Of a stretch of 64,000 nucleotides of DNA, positions 9,101 through 18,252 are shown in pieces. Positions within the stretch are counted from its first letter, which is position 1, and each line of letters opens with the position of its first letter. A program made the position numbers and the translations under genes. The stretch is from Porticoccaceae bacterium (GTDB lineage: Bacteria; Pseudomonadota; Gammaproteobacteria; Pseudomonadales; Porticoccaceae). Under the pieces are notes generated by a model. That model searched no databases, was not told the origin of the DNA, and worked only from the letters and a program-made list of their open reading frames with translations. The stretch spans positions 1-64,000 of the forward strand of contig JAQWUP010000029.1 in assembly GCA_029242085.1 (NCBI GenBank), in the 5' to 3' direction.

Positions 9101-10256
9101 CTAAACTGTTTCCATCAATAATTCGCGGGCAATAATAATGCGCTGAAATTCACTGGTACCCACATAGATACTAGTAATTCGCGCATCTCTGGACCATCGT
9201 TCCGATATTCCGCACTGTAACAATTGCCGCCCAACATCTGTAAAGCTGTATAACAAGCCCCATTGGCTTTTTCGCTGGCAAACACTTTAGCCATAGATGC
9301 CTCTTTTGCAAAGCTTAAACCCATTTCTTTTCTTGAGGCTGCCTGCATCAGTAACAATCGAGCGGCCTCAAGCTCGGTATAGCGGTCGGCCAGCATCCAC
9401 TGCAACCCCTGAAAACTCGCTATTGTCTGACCAAACTGCTGACGCTTGGTGATGTATTGTCGGGCGTAGTCCATCGCGGCTAATCCAATACCCAATGTAA
9501 AAGAGCCCACGCTAATGCGACCCCCTGCCAGCTCCCCCACAGCAATTTTAAAGCCTTGGTTTTCATTGCCCAACACGGCATCTGCGGTAATACGGCAATC
9601 GGTGAACAGCACCTCGTTAGTCGATGAACCTCTCTGCCCCATCTTGTGCTCAGCTTTGCCAATTGACAGCCCTGGATTACTGGCCTCGACCAGAAAGCAG
9701 GTAATGCCCTTGCCCTTTGCCGCATTGGTATCGCTAACTGCCCAGACCATAAATAGACCCGCGTATTCGGCGCTTGTGATATAGAGCTTGGTGCCATTGA
9801 GCACCCAGCTATCGCCATTTTTTACCGCGCGAGTGTTGATGTTCGCAGGATCTTAGCCGGCTCCAGATTCGGTCAGGCAAAAACCACCGTCGGCATATTC
9901 TCCACAGCAGAGTTTGGGTAGGTAGTTTTGTTTTTGTGATTCGGAGCCGCAGGCCTGAATGACTTCAGCCACCATATTAGTGACTGAGACCGTCACGGTG
10001 GCGGAGGCACAGGCGCGACCGAGCTCTGAAAGGGCCACACTAAAGGCCACTGAGCCTGCTCCGCTACCGCCGTAGTCAGTAGAGATATCAAGACCCATTA
10101 AGCCTAGGTCGGCGAGCTTTTGTAGATTGGTCAACAGTTGGTCGCGCCGCTGCGCAGCGTCCAGCTTTTTTGCTGTGGGTAATAGTTCATCGGTGGCAAA
10201 ACGGCGAGCGGTACCCTGAATAAACTGCTGCTCTTCACTGCGCTGTAAATGCCTAT
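9101..10256 (-). pseudogene. Acyl-CoA dehydrogenase, inactivated
   Basis: The full family can be followed across the region: an N-terminal helical domain (SEEQQFIQGTARRFATDELL), CLTESGAG, a C-terminal flavin domain and the tail RDARITSIY..GTSEFQRIIIA ending ELLMETV. Four defects are seen. No start codon stands in frame behind the AAAGGAG ribosome site at about 10261-10267; the sequence there looks like a damaged ATGGATTTA. A TAA (9853-9855) replaces the serine after ESGAG. A one-base shift near 9180-9195 moves the last 30 codons to another frame. In that frame the catalytic glutamate of IYEGTSE is valine. The gene presumably once worked with the adjacent SDR. Confidence 0.9.
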
Positions 10257-10293
10257 AGCAACTCCTTTGCTATTGTTAGCTGTTTCTTGGCGC

Positions 10294-10602
10294 TTAGGTG
10301 CTAGGCTCCTGCACCAAGACAAAAGGCGGTATCACTAGAGCCCAAAGTATAGTCTGGTTTTCGTACCAGTCCATTGCCTGTTGGTCGGCAATTTCAAAGA
10401 CCGATTTATCGCTCAGCCATGTTTGTATCTGCGCGGTGTTATCTTCATTCAAAGCGACAGCGACTTTAATGAGGTCCGCGGTGGGAGCCACACCCAAGAC
10501 ATTGCCCGACGCGTAATGCTTCTGTAGTTCGAGCCAGCTTATTTTGGCTGTTTCGCTGTTGAGTCGGGCGATTAGGGCTTGTTTGTCTGTGGGTTGGGTC
10601 AT
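10294..10602 (-). CDS. DUF2288 family protein
   Basis: A 102-aa soluble protein. LNSETAKISWLELQKHYASG, a central VAVALNEDNTAQIQTWL and the C-terminal WALVIPPFVLVQE match the uncharacterised DUF2288 family of gammaproteobacteria and cyanobacteria. No function is known. It lies between hisH and the broken acyl-CoA dehydrogenase on the same strand, where many relatives carry hisA. Confidence 0.85.
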   Translation of the reverse strand: MTQPTDKQALIARLNSETAKISWLELQKHYASGNVLGVAPTADLIKVAVALNEDNTAQIQTWLSDKSVFEIADQQAMDWYENQTILWALVIPPFVLVQEPST

Positions 10603-10677
10603 TTTTTTGGTCTGGGGGGTTGGGTTTAATTGGGGCGGAGTGGATTAACGCCAGCTCAAAACAGCCAGGTTTAACCA

Positions 10678-11328
10678 CTACCCCATCCAATGGCAGAAAT
10701 TGCGCAGTAATTGCAGACCGGCATCCGCACTTTTTTCCGGGTGAAACTGCACTGCAAAGAGATTGTTATAGCTAAGCGCAGCAGCAAAGTCTGAGCCGTA
10801 GTCGCAGGTCCCCGAAACATTGGGGTTATGCACCGCATCCACAAAGTAGCTGTGTACAAAGTAGAAACGGCTGTTCTGTTCAATACCCTGCCACAGTGGA
10901 TGATCTATGGTTTGCTGTACTGTATTCCAGCCCATATGCGGGACCTTTAACTTGGCGCCGTGACTATCGACCAGTTCATTCCCAAAGTACCTGACCTGTC
11001 CGGGCAATAAACCCAAACAGTCAACACCTCCATTTTCTTCACTGTGCTGCATCAGTGCCTGCATGCCAACACAAATGGCCAGTACCGGCTTGGTTTTCAT
11101 CGCCTCGCTCACCACATCGCCGACATTGAGGCGCTGAATTTCACCCATGCAGTCGCGGATCGCACCCACTCCGGGAAACACGACACGATCGGCATCTTCA
11201 ACTAGCGCTGGGTCTGCGGTAATAGAAACCTTGGCGCCGGGGCAAACATGTTCAAGTGCTTTGGCAACGGAATGGAGGTTGCCCATTCCATAATCAATCA
11301 CGGCGATATGGCTACGAAAATCACTCAT
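10678..11328 (-). CDS. hisH: Imidazole glycerol phosphate synthase, glutaminase subunit
   Basis: Class I glutamine amidotransferase that feeds ammonia to HisF for imidazole-ring closure in histidine synthesis. The triad is visible: nucleophile Cys86 in AICVGMQA, and His196 with Glu198 in VQFHPEKS. The N-terminus [16 protein letters not shown] is typical. Length 216 aa. It follows hisB by 42 bp on the same strand. HisA and its partner HisF are not found in the window. Confidence 0.97.
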   Translation of the reverse strand: MSDFRSHIAVIDYGMGNLHSVAKALEHVCPGAKVSITADPALVEDADRVVFPGVGAIRDCMGEIQRLNVGDVVSEAMKTKPVLAICVGMQALMQHSEENGGVDCLGLLPGQVRYFGNELVDSHGAKLKVPHMGWNTVQQTIDHPLWQGIEQNSRFYFVHSYFVDAVHNPNVSGTCDYGSDFAAALSYNNLFAVQFHPEKSADAGLQLLRNFCHWMG

Positions 11329-11370
11329 AAATAAGTATCACATGCTAACGGCAAATTAAGGGAACGCTTT

Positions 11371-11964
11371 TTAAAGCGTACCCTTGGTAGAGGGCATTAC
11401 ACCGGCCATACGCTCGTCGGCAGATGCTGCTATGCGCAGGGCGCGACCAAAGGCCTTAAAGATAGTCTCGACCTGGTGATGAGCATTGGCACCACGCAAG
11501 TTATCAATGTGCAGGCTAACCAGCGCATGGTTGACAAAGCCCTGAAAGAATTCTCGGGCCAGGTCTACATCAAAAGTACCCACATGGCTGCGCACAAAGT
11601 CCGCTTTCATAATCAGGCCGGGGCGACCAGAAAAATCCATCACCACACGAGACAGCGCCTCATCCAGCGGGACATAGGCATGGCCGTAGCGGGTCAGTCC
11701 TTTTTTATCACCAATAGCTTCGGCAACTGCCATACCTAGGGTAATGCCAATATCTTCGACAGTGTGGTGATCATCAATATGGGTGTCACCTGTGGCTTGA
11801 ATCTCCAGATCAACTAAACCGTGGCGCGCAATTTGATCCATCATATGTTCAAGGAAAGGGACTGGCGTGGCAAATTTTGCCCGGCCTGTTCCATCCAGAT
11901 TTACGGTCACTGTTATCTGTGATTCGAGTGTATTTCGCGTCACCGTCGCAATGCGATCAGCCAT
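11371..11964 (-). CDS. hisB: Imidazoleglycerol-phosphate dehydratase
   Basis: Removes water from imidazole glycerol phosphate in histidine synthesis. The monofunctional form (197 aa) without the N-terminal phosphatase of enteric HisB. The metal-binding repeats [12 protein letters not shown] and [12 protein letters not shown] are present. The ATG at 11964 has GGAG eight bases upstream; a TTG at 11976 would add four residues and is unlikely. A -10 box stands just upstream, so hisB-hisH probably starts a transcript here. Confidence 0.97.
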   Translation of the reverse strand: MADRIATVTRNTLESQITVTVNLDGTGRAKFATPVPFLEHMMDQIARHGLVDLEIQATGDTHIDDHHTVEDIGITLGMAVAEAIGDKKGLTRYGHAYVPLDEALSRVVMDFSGRPGLIMKADFVRSHVGTFDVDLAREFFQGFVNHALVSLHIDNLRGANAHHQVETIFKAFGRALRIAASADERMAGVMPSTKGTL

Positions 11965-11996
11965 GAGGTTCTCCAAGCTATACTTTTTCAGGCGGC

Positions 11997-12002
11997 ATTA
12001 TA
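11997..12002 (-). promoter_or_regulatory. Likely -10 box for hisB-hisH
   Basis: Minus-strand TATAAT in GCAGTATAATGCC, about 33 bp before the hisB start. No good -35 hexamer stands 17 bp upstream, so the call rests on the perfect -10 alone. Confidence 0.4.
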
Positions 12003-12090
12003 CTGCAAATTTGTGGTTGCTACATTGCTAAAAAGGGTTAAAATCGCTGACCAATTTAGGCAATCATATTTGCTGGGCTCAAGATATCCA

Positions 12091-12360
12091 ATGAAACGGT
12101 TTCACACAATATTCGCCATCGCGCTATCCCTGATTATCGGGCTTGGTTCGGTGACGGCTGTTGCCCACAGTCACCACGATCATGAGGATACTAGCTGCTC
12201 GGTCTCTGTATTACAGAACTCCTCGGCAGCGGTCGCGACTGAATCTAGCAAAACCTACTTATCCAAGGCCACCGCCCCTAATTTAATCCATATTCAAAAG
12301 GCTGTAAGCAACCGTATTAATGGTTGCCAGCATGCGCGAGCACCCCCGCTTAACCTCTAA
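12091..12360 (+). CDS. Small exported histidine-containing protein
   Basis: An 89-aa protein from the ATG at 12091: a signal peptide (MKRFHTIFAIALSLIIGLG, cleavage likely near AVA-HSH) and a short mature part that opens with HSHHDHED, has two cysteines, and ends CQHARAPPLNL. Such proteins are often encoded next to zinc- or copper-type TonB receptors and a metal-binding periplasmic role is a reasonable inference; the ending resembles DUF2946-like proteins. It sits 75 bp before the zinc receptor gene and is probably in the same operon. Confidence 0.65.
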   Translation: MKRFHTIFAIALSLIIGLGSVTAVAHSHHDHEDTSCSVSVLQNSSAAVATESSKTYLSKATAPNLIHIQKAVSNRINGCQHARAPPLNL

Positions 12361-12371
12361 ATATTGTGAAA

Positions 12372-12406
12372 TTCCCCATTGGGAAGAGTTTGTGCCGAAT
12401 ATTCGG
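12372..12406. promoter_or_regulatory. Two palindromes before the zinc-type receptor gene
   Basis: TTCCC/GGGAA (12372-12376 and 12381-12385) forms a small hairpin, and CCGAATATTCGG (12395-12406) is a perfect 12-bp palindrome, 30 bp before the receptor ATG. The second could be an operator, for example for a zinc-responsive repressor, but it does not match the usual gammaproteobacterial Zur box (GTTATAnnATAAC type) and the role is unproven. Confidence 0.3.
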
Positions 12407-12435
12407 TGCAAAAATTTATATTAGAGGAACAAGTT

Positions 12436-14766
12436 ATGAAAAAGCTAAATACCGTTAAGCTGCCGCTGGCAGCTTGCCTTGTAAGTTTGTCCTGCAGCGC
12501 TCTCACGCAGGAAATGGAAGAAGTTATTATTACATCGTCGCTGATTGACGCTTCGTCAGACGCAATTTCTAATCCGCTGCATGTTGTCAGTGGCGAGTCA
12601 ATTGCTATCGATGCCAGCCAGAGCATTGGCGCCAGTATCGATGGCCTGGTGGGGGTATCTTCCAGTGATTATGGTGCCGCTGTTGGCCAGCCCATTATCC
12701 GAGGTATGTCCGGATCCAGAGTTAAAATTCTAAACAACGGCAAAGTGATCAGAGATGTTTCAGGTTTGGGACCGGATCATGTTAATGATTCTGATCTTCA
12801 TGATATCCAGCAAATCGAGATAGTTAGAGGACCATCGTCCCTGCTTTATGCCAACGGAACCATCGGCGGCATCGTCAATATTGTTGATAACACCATTGCC
12901 AGAAAAGACTTTGAAGAATCAAAGTTTAAACTGGGTTTCGAAGCCCAGTCAGTCAATGATGGAGACGCTCATAACTTCTCTTTCCAAAACAATATTGGCG
13001 GCTTGAATATCAGTGCTGCCTACAAAGATTCCCAGCTTGGCAACTTTGATATTCCACATGGCGCTGTTATCCATCATGAAGAAGAACACCATGATGAGGA
13101 TCATGAAGATGAGGACCACGAGGGCGAGGAACATGAGGGAGAAGAGCATGAAGGTGAGGAGCACGAGGAAGATCTTGGCTTCCTACCTAACTCTGATGTT
13201 GGATCCACATCCAAACGACTAGGTATCTCCAAAGCTGGAGACTGGGGATTTTTTGGGCTATCTGTAAGCGATACTGAAAATTTGTATGGCATTCCCTATC
13301 ATGGCGAAGGTCATGAAGGCCATGAGGACGACCATGCAGATGGTGACCACGATGATGATCATGATGACGACCATGCAGATGAAGATAGCCACGATGATCA
13401 CGAGGGCGAAGGCGAGCATGAAGGCGAAAGAATCTTCTCTAAAAGCGAATCTAGCATCGTCAACCTTGAGGGCTCCGTTGTTCTGGGCAATAGTCTAGTA
13501 ACAAAAATCGACTATCACTTCAGAGATTCCGATTACTCTCTCACGGAGCAGCATGCTGAAGAAGAGGGGCATGAAGGTGAGGAACATGGAGACGATCACC
13601 ATGAAGAGGGCCCAACAACCTTTAGTAATGAAGCTAGAGAATATGGTGCGATCTTTGATCTCGGCAATGATTCTCTATCACAAAAAATCGCTATAAATTA
13701 TGTGATTGAAGATGTTGCTGTTATCGGTGATGAGGCCTTTATCAATCCAACGGAAAGCAAAGAATTGACCCTTGGTTACTATCTGAGCAAAGAGCTTGAT
13801 CTTTTCCATATCGACTTTGGTGTTAGACATGATCAAGTTTCCAGAAAAGGTTCTGTCAGCCACGAAGACGAGCACGACGACGATCATGATGAACACGAAG
13901 AAGATCATGATGACGATCACGCCGACGAACATGGTGATGAGCATGAGGCGGAGCTGGAGTATTTCGATCGCGATGTCAGCACTACTAGCTATGCAATGAC
14001 TCTGAGCCGAGATGTTACTGAGTCATTAGAGGTGAATTTAGGACTCTCTTCTGTCGAGCGAGCACCTTCAACGGTAGAGCTATTAATGAATGGTCCTCAC
14101 CTGGCAACAGGCCGAGTGGAAGTTGGTAATTTCAATCTAAAGTCTGAACAATCAAATAATATTGATCTGACCTTTAACTATAGCAATGATGGCTTTTTTG
14201 CTGCCATGACCTTCTTCCAAAATAATGTAGATAACTACATCTACCTTATGGATGAGTCTGAAGAGGAACATGAGGAGCATGAGGAAGAAGAGCATCATGG
14301 TGGTTTAATCCTTGCCAATTACCTGCAGCAGGATGCCGAGTTTGACGGTTATGAACTTGAAATAGGTAAGACATTTGACCTTGCTCGAGGCGCGCTAACG
14401 CTGTCTTACGGCAGAGATTCTGTTTCAGGAGAGTTTACCGACGGGTCAAATATCCCTCGCATGACCCCGGAAAGAGACCTGTATAAAATTGCCTACGTAG
14501 AGGACGGGCTTAAGCTTTTGCTGTCTCTCAAGGATGTCGCAGCCCAGAATGATACGGCTGAAAATGAAATGGCCAGCGCTGGTTATCAAATGTTGAATCT
14601 AAACATCTCAAAAACAATTGAGGTCAGTTCAGACAACATCTTAACTCTGTCATTATTTGGTAAAAACCTGCTGGATGAGGCAGCTAGAAATCACACGTCA
14701 TTTGTTAAGGATGAAGTGCCACTGGCCGGTAGAAATCTGGGTGTAAGAGCAAGCTACTCGTTCTAG
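12436..14766 (+). CDS. TonB-dependent outer-membrane receptor, ZnuD-like zinc uptake
   Basis: A 776-aa outer-membrane receptor: signal peptide (residues 1-24), TonB box EEVIITSSL, plug domain (VVSGESIAIDAS..., PIIRGMSGSRVKIL, IEIVRGPSSLLYANG) and a beta-barrel ending in an aromatic residue (ASYSF). Five long tracts rich in His, Asp and Glu interrupt the barrel at about residues 213-246, 287-334, 372-392, 476-505 and 609-621; the first has a GEEHE tandem repeat. These are expected in extracellular loops and point to capture of zinc or another divalent cation, as in Neisseria ZnuD. The ATG at 12436 has AGAGGAAC upstream. Copper or nickel cannot be excluded. Confidence 0.9.
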   Translation: MKKLNTVKLPLAACLVSLSCSALTQEMEEVIITSSLIDASSDAISNPLHVVSGESIAIDASQSIGASIDGLVGVSSSDYGAAVGQPIIRGMSGSRVKILNNGKVIRDVSGLGPDHVNDSDLHDIQQIEIVRGPSSLLYANGTIGGIVNIVDNTIARKDFEESKFKLGFEAQSVNDGDAHNFSFQNNIGGLNISAAYKDSQLGNFDIPHGAVIHHEEEHHDEDHEDEDHEGEEHEGEEHEGEEHEEDLGFLPNSDVGSTSKRLGISKAGDWGFFGLSVSDTENLYGIPYHGEGHEGHEDDHADGDHDDDHDDDHADEDSHDDHEGEGEHEGERIFSKSESSIVNLEGSVVLGNSLVTKIDYHFRDSDYSLTEQHAEEEGHEGEEHGDDHHEEGPTTFSNEAREYGAIFDLGNDSLSQKIAINYVIEDVAVIGDEAFINPTESKELTLGYYLSKELDLFHIDFGVRHDQVSRKGSVSHEDEHDDDHDEHEEDHDDDHADEHGDEHEAELEYFDRDVSTTSYAMTLSRDVTESLEVNLGLSSVERAPSTVELLMNGPHLATGRVEVGNFNLKSEQSNNIDLTFNYSNDGFFAAMTFFQNNVDNYIYLMDESEEEHEEHEEEEHHGGLILANYLQQDAEFDGYELEIGKTFDLARGALTLSYGRDSVSGEFTDGSNIPRMTPERDLYKIAYVEDGLKLLLSLKDVAAQNDTAENEMASAGYQMLNLNISKTIEVSSDNILTLSLFGKNLLDEAARNHTSFVKDEVPLAGRNLGVRASYSF

Positions 14767-14843
14767 ACACTTAGTCGTTTGCCAATGTTTAAGGGTTGTT
14801 CTGTTTGATGTAATATAAAGTCAATTGAGCAACCTTTAAACCG

Positions 14844-16700
14844 TTGGTGATCGTGAAAATTTTCTTTAAATGGGTGACCACTAGCCTAATCGCAGTGGTC
14901 ACTTTAGTTTTTGCCGCAATAATCTATATTTCTCTGGCCGTCGATATCAACGGCTTCAAATCAGACATTGAGTCTCTGGCTCGCCAACAGGGTTTGGAAC
15001 TCAGCATTGGCGGCGATCTGGGCTGGACCTTTTTCCCTCAACCCGGCATCAGCATTGAGCAGGTGCGCTTCTCCGATCAACTGGCCGCTTCCGGCACCAT
15101 AGATAAGCTAACCCTCTCTGTCGGCTGGACCGATCTGTTGTCAACCAGCGGCGATATCAATCAGCTGCAAACCGGCTCGGTACAAATTAATGGCGGCCAG
15201 GTGCGCTATAGCGCCCACAACAGGCTGCCGATACAGTTGGATAATCTTAATCTCAAAGCCAGCAATATCGCCTTGGATGGCAGCCAGTTCCCACTCAGTG
15301 CATCCATGCAGGCTCTTGGTGGGCAGCAGTTTGCCGTAGATACCGATATTTCAGTTGTCGCCAGCGGGAGCAGAGTGCAAAGCCTCAATCTGTCAGACCT
15401 GAGCGTCCGCCTAAATGACATTGAGATCAGTGGCAGCATTGAAGCCAGCAACGACCTGAGTTTTATTGAAGGCAATCTGCAGAGCAATACTTTTAGCTTG
15501 GTGCAGCAGTTACAGCGCGTCGCAAAAATACTGCCTATCGTCAGCGTACCCAGGTTGGCCGACCCTTCAGCCATGACCGATGTCAGTATCGAGAGCCGCT
15601 TTACCTTCGATACTCAGACTCTGTCAGATATTGATAGTCTAATGATGCTCGATGGCCAGGCCTTTGAGATCAACCTGCAAATAGATCATCAGCGCAACAA
15701 GCTCACCACCATTGTTACGGCAGATGTTATCAAGGCATCAAACTACCTGCCCAAGGCTGGAAGCAGCGCTAACAGCAGCAGTAGCCTGTTTGCACCATTG
15801 GCCATTCCCTTCGCTCTTTGGCGGGGCCAGAGTCAGGTTGAAGTAACTTTGGGTACTGTTCAATTTGATGATTTTGCTGTGAATAATTTCTACAGCAATG
15901 TGTTTGGTAATAATCGAGTCTTGCGCATGACCTCGCTAAATGCCGACCTGTTTGGTGGCCAGATCAACGGGATTGCCAAACTGGATATGCGCTCTGCTAC
16001 TCCTGAGTTTAGCCTGCAACCCGCCATTGACGGCCTCGATTTAGGTTCGGCACTGCCTGTCCTGGCTGATAACAAGACAATAACAGGCATCGCCAATCTC
16101 GCAGCCAGTATTCAGGGCCGAGGCAATAGCCTCGACAGTATTATTAAATCACTGAGTGGCAGTGGTCAGTTTGATGTTCGTGCGCCCTCTTACGCAGAGC
16201 TAAATATTGAACAGACCTTCTGCAATGCTGCTGCGTTTCTCAGTAGTAGCGGCCAATCCAACCAGCAATGGGCATCTGGTTCTCAGCTGCAAGACCTGCG
16301 CGGTAAGTTTCAGTTAGATCGAGGCAAGCTGAATATCAATAACTACAGCACCGCCACCGGTAATTTGGATATTGCTGGCCGCGGCAGCCTTGACTTAATT
16401 AAGCAACAGTACAACATTGCTGCCAACCTGATCTTAGACAGTGCCACCACTAGTACTACTGGCTGCTCCGTCAATCAGCGCCTGCAAAATCGTCAGATAC
16501 CCTTTATCTGCAAAGGTAGCCTCGATGAGAGATCGGGCAATGATGCCCTCTGCAAGCCAGATGAAAAAGTGCTCAAGAGCCTATTGAAAGATACCGTTTT
16601 CGAAAGACTTGGTGAGTCGCTGTTGAAAAATACTGAGCAGGATGGGAGCGACCCCTTAAAAGGTCTGCTAAACAATCTGCTTAAGCGCGCGATAAAGTAA
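14844..16700 (+). CDS. asmA: AsmA family protein
   Basis: Inner-membrane anchored periplasmic protein of 618 aa. One N-terminal transmembrane helix (about residues 8-32) is followed by the AsmA N-domain (NGFKSDIESLARQQGLELSI, GDLGWTFFPQPGISIEQV) and the AsmA_2-like C-terminal part with NNYSTATGNLDIAGRGSLDL. The family forms bridge-like grooves that carry phospholipid toward the outer membrane; AsmA in E. coli affects outer-membrane assembly. The first codon is TTG at 14844; GTG at 14847 or 14853 are equally possible. Its stop overlaps the mutY start by one base. Confidence 0.9.
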   Translation: MVIVKIFFKWVTTSLIAVVTLVFAAIIYISLAVDINGFKSDIESLARQQGLELSIGGDLGWTFFPQPGISIEQVRFSDQLAASGTIDKLTLSVGWTDLLSTSGDINQLQTGSVQINGGQVRYSAHNRLPIQLDNLNLKASNIALDGSQFPLSASMQALGGQQFAVDTDISVVASGSRVQSLNLSDLSVRLNDIEISGSIEASNDLSFIEGNLQSNTFSLVQQLQRVAKILPIVSVPRLADPSAMTDVSIESRFTFDTQTLSDIDSLMMLDGQAFEINLQIDHQRNKLTTIVTADVIKASNYLPKAGSSANSSSSLFAPLAIPFALWRGQSQVEVTLGTVQFDDFAVNNFYSNVFGNNRVLRMTSLNADLFGGQINGIAKLDMRSATPEFSLQPAIDGLDLGSALPVLADNKTITGIANLAASIQGRGNSLDSIIKSLSGSGQFDVRAPSYAELNIEQTFCNAAAFLSSSGQSNQQWASGSQLQDLRGKFQLDRGKLNINNYSTATGNLDIAGRGSLDLIKQQYNIAANLILDSATTSTTGCSVNQRLQNRQIPFICKGSLDERSGNDALCKPDEKVLKSLLKDTVFERLGESLLKNTEQDGSDPLKGLLNNLLKRAIK

Positions 16701-17746
16701 TGCGGCCGCAAGCATTTCAGCGTGCGGTGCTGGATTGGTTTGACCAGCACGGGCGCACCAACCTGCCCTGGCAGCAGGATATAAACCCCTACCGAGTCTG
16801 GGTTTCTGAGATTATGTTGCAGCAGACTCAGGTCAGCACCGTCATCCCCTACTTCGAACGCTTTATGGCTAGCTTTCCCAATGTGGAAATCCTGGCGGCA
16901 GCACCGCTGGACGAGGTGCTCCATCATTGGACCGGGCTAGGCTATTACGCCCGCGCCCGCAATCTGCACAAAACCGCAGTGCTGGTTAGCAGCCAACTCG
17001 AGGGTCAGTTCCCGAGTTCAATAGATGGCCTCTGTGAGCTCCCGGGTATTGGGCGCTCGACCGCAGGGGCGATAAGTTCTATTGCGTTTAAGATTCCCGC
17101 GACTATTCTCGACGGCAATGTCAAACGCGTACTGGCGAGATTCTCAGCCACTGAAGGCTGGCCCGGGCGCTCTGATGTGGTGCAGAAGCTGTGGCTGATA
17201 GCGGAGACCTTCACTCCCCATAAGCGTATTGCCGACTACACTCAGGCAATGATGGATTTGGGGGCTACGCTGTGCACCAGATCCTCTCCCAATTGCGAGC
17301 ACTGCCCATTGGTCAGCGACTGTATCGCCTACAGGGAGGGTAACCAGACTCGTTATCCAGATAAAAAACCCAAGAAAAGACTGCCTGTTAAAAGCACCTT
17401 TTTCCTATTAATTGAGAACCCTCAAGGGGAAATTCTATTGCAACAGAATCCGCCAGCAGGACTATGGGGCGGACTTTGGGTAATGCCCCAGATAGAGTCT
17501 CATGATCAGCTTGCAGACCAATGCCAGACAATGGGCCTAAGCATAAGCCATCACCAGATACTGCCCGAGCAACGGCATACGTTTAGCCATTTTCATCTGG
17601 ATTATCAGCCGATCAGAGTCAGTGCCTCGGAAGATAGCAGCGCAGTGGCGGAGGGCCGCAATCAAGTCTGGTATAACCCGCAGAAACCACTATCATTAGG
17701 TATGCCGGCGCCAATCAAGGCGCTGCTGTTAAATGCTCAAAAATAA
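16700..17746 (+). CDS. mutY: A/G-specific adenine DNA glycosylase
   Basis: Removes adenine mispaired with 8-oxoguanine. Helix-hairpin-helix domain with LPGIGRSTAGAI, catalytic Glu in SEIMLQQTQV and Asp in ILDGNVKRVL. The 4Fe-4S cluster ligands follow the Cys-X6-Cys-X2-Cys-X5-Cys rule (CTRSSPNCEHCPLVSDC). The C-terminal third (from about residue 230) is the NUDIX-like domain that recognises 8-oxoguanine. Length 348 aa. The stop-start junction TAATG with asmA and the following yggX repeat the asmA-mutY-yggX order common in Pseudomonas. Confidence 0.97.
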   Translation: MRPQAFQRAVLDWFDQHGRTNLPWQQDINPYRVWVSEIMLQQTQVSTVIPYFERFMASFPNVEILAAAPLDEVLHHWTGLGYYARARNLHKTAVLVSSQLEGQFPSSIDGLCELPGIGRSTAGAISSIAFKIPATILDGNVKRVLARFSATEGWPGRSDVVQKLWLIAETFTPHKRIADYTQAMMDLGATLCTRSSPNCEHCPLVSDCIAYREGNQTRYPDKKPKKRLPVKSTFFLLIENPQGEILLQQNPPAGLWGGLWVMPQIESHDQLADQCQTMGLSISHHQILPEQRHTFSHFHLDYQPIRVSASEDSSAVAEGRNQVWYNPQKPLSLGMPAPIKALLLNAQK

Positions 17747-17779
17747 GCCACATAAGCGAATACCACACAGAGGTCAGTT

Positions 17780-18052
17780 ATGGCGCGCATGATTTTATGT
17801 CGCAAGCTCAACAAAGAACTCCCAGGGCTGGATATGCCCCCCTTTCCCGGCCCTAAAGGCGAGGAAATTTTCAACAATATTTCCAAACAAGCATGGGCGG
17901 ATTGGATGACTCACCAGACCACATTGATCAATGAAATGCGTCTAAATATGATGGATTTGACCGCTCGCACCTATCTCTCAGAACAGCGTGAAAAGTTCTT
18001 TAATGGCGAAGACGTCGATCAGGCTGAAGGATACGTCCCACCTACCGAATAA
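17780..18052 (+). CDS. yggX: Probable Fe(2+)-trafficking protein YggX
   Basis: A 90-aa cytoplasmic protein that protects iron-sulfur clusters from oxidation. [21 protein letters not shown] with the conserved Cys7, then [16 protein letters not shown] and [13 protein letters not shown], match the family end to end. It follows mutY by 33 bp; both deal with oxidative damage and MutY needs an iron-sulfur cluster. Confidence 0.96.
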   Translation: MARMILCRKLNKELPGLDMPPFPGPKGEEIFNNISKQAWADWMTHQTTLINEMRLNMMDLTARTYLSEQREKFFNGEDVDQAEGYVPPTE

Positions 18053-18055
18053 TCC

Positions 18056-18084
18056 TTGACGAACAGCAAACCAGACGCTTTAAT
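18056..18084 (+). promoter_or_regulatory. Promoter for tRNA-Phe
   Basis: TTGACG (18056-18061) and TTTAAT (18079-18084) are separated by exactly 17 bp, followed by a GC-rich stretch (ACGCGCC) typical of stable-RNA promoters under growth-rate control. The tRNA begins 38 bp downstream. Confidence 0.65.
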
Positions 18085-18122
18085 ACGCGCCTCTCGCGTT
18101 CTGCCTAAAAGCACTTTGCGAC

Positions 18123-18198
18123 GCCCGGTTAGCTCAGTTGGTAGAGCAGAGGATTGAAAATCCTCGTGTCCTTGGTTCGATTCCGAGACCGGGCACCA
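18123..18198 (+). tRNA. tRNA-Phe (GAA)
   Basis: A 76-nt cloverleaf: acceptor arms GCCCGGT/ACCGGGC, D-arm with AGCTCAGTTGGTAGAGC, anticodon stem GAGGA/TCCTC around loop TTGAAAA (anticodon GAA), variable loop GTGTC, T-arm CTTGGTTCGATTCCGAG and an encoded CCA end. It is nearly identical to E. coli tRNA-Phe. Confidence 0.98.
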
Positions 18199-18205
18199 TA
18201 ATTTT

Positions 18206-18236
18206 AAAAACCCTCAGCGCAAGCTGGGGGTTTTTT
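18206..18236 (+). terminator. Rho-independent terminator after tRNA-Phe
   Basis: AAAAACCCTCAGC, loop GCAA, then GCTGGGGGTTTTTT: an 8-bp GC-rich stem (one G-T pair) followed by six T residues, nine bases after the tRNA. Confidence 0.9.
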
Positions 18237-18252
18237 GGTTTTATAAGGGAGT

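Noticed and set aside
9853..9855. TAA in the acyl-CoA dehydrogenase as a recoded or read-through codon
   Set aside because: The gene has three further defects, so simple decay is the better explanation.
12949..13944. Several frames antisense or out of frame inside the zinc-type receptor gene
   Set aside because: They arise from the repetitive His/Asp/Glu codons; strings of Met/Ile/Phe or Ser/Pro have no protein-like pattern.
18123..18198. Integrated element at tRNA-Phe
   Set aside because: No integrase gene and no full-length repeat of the tRNA 3' end are found nearby; only a 9-bp match at 18341-18349.
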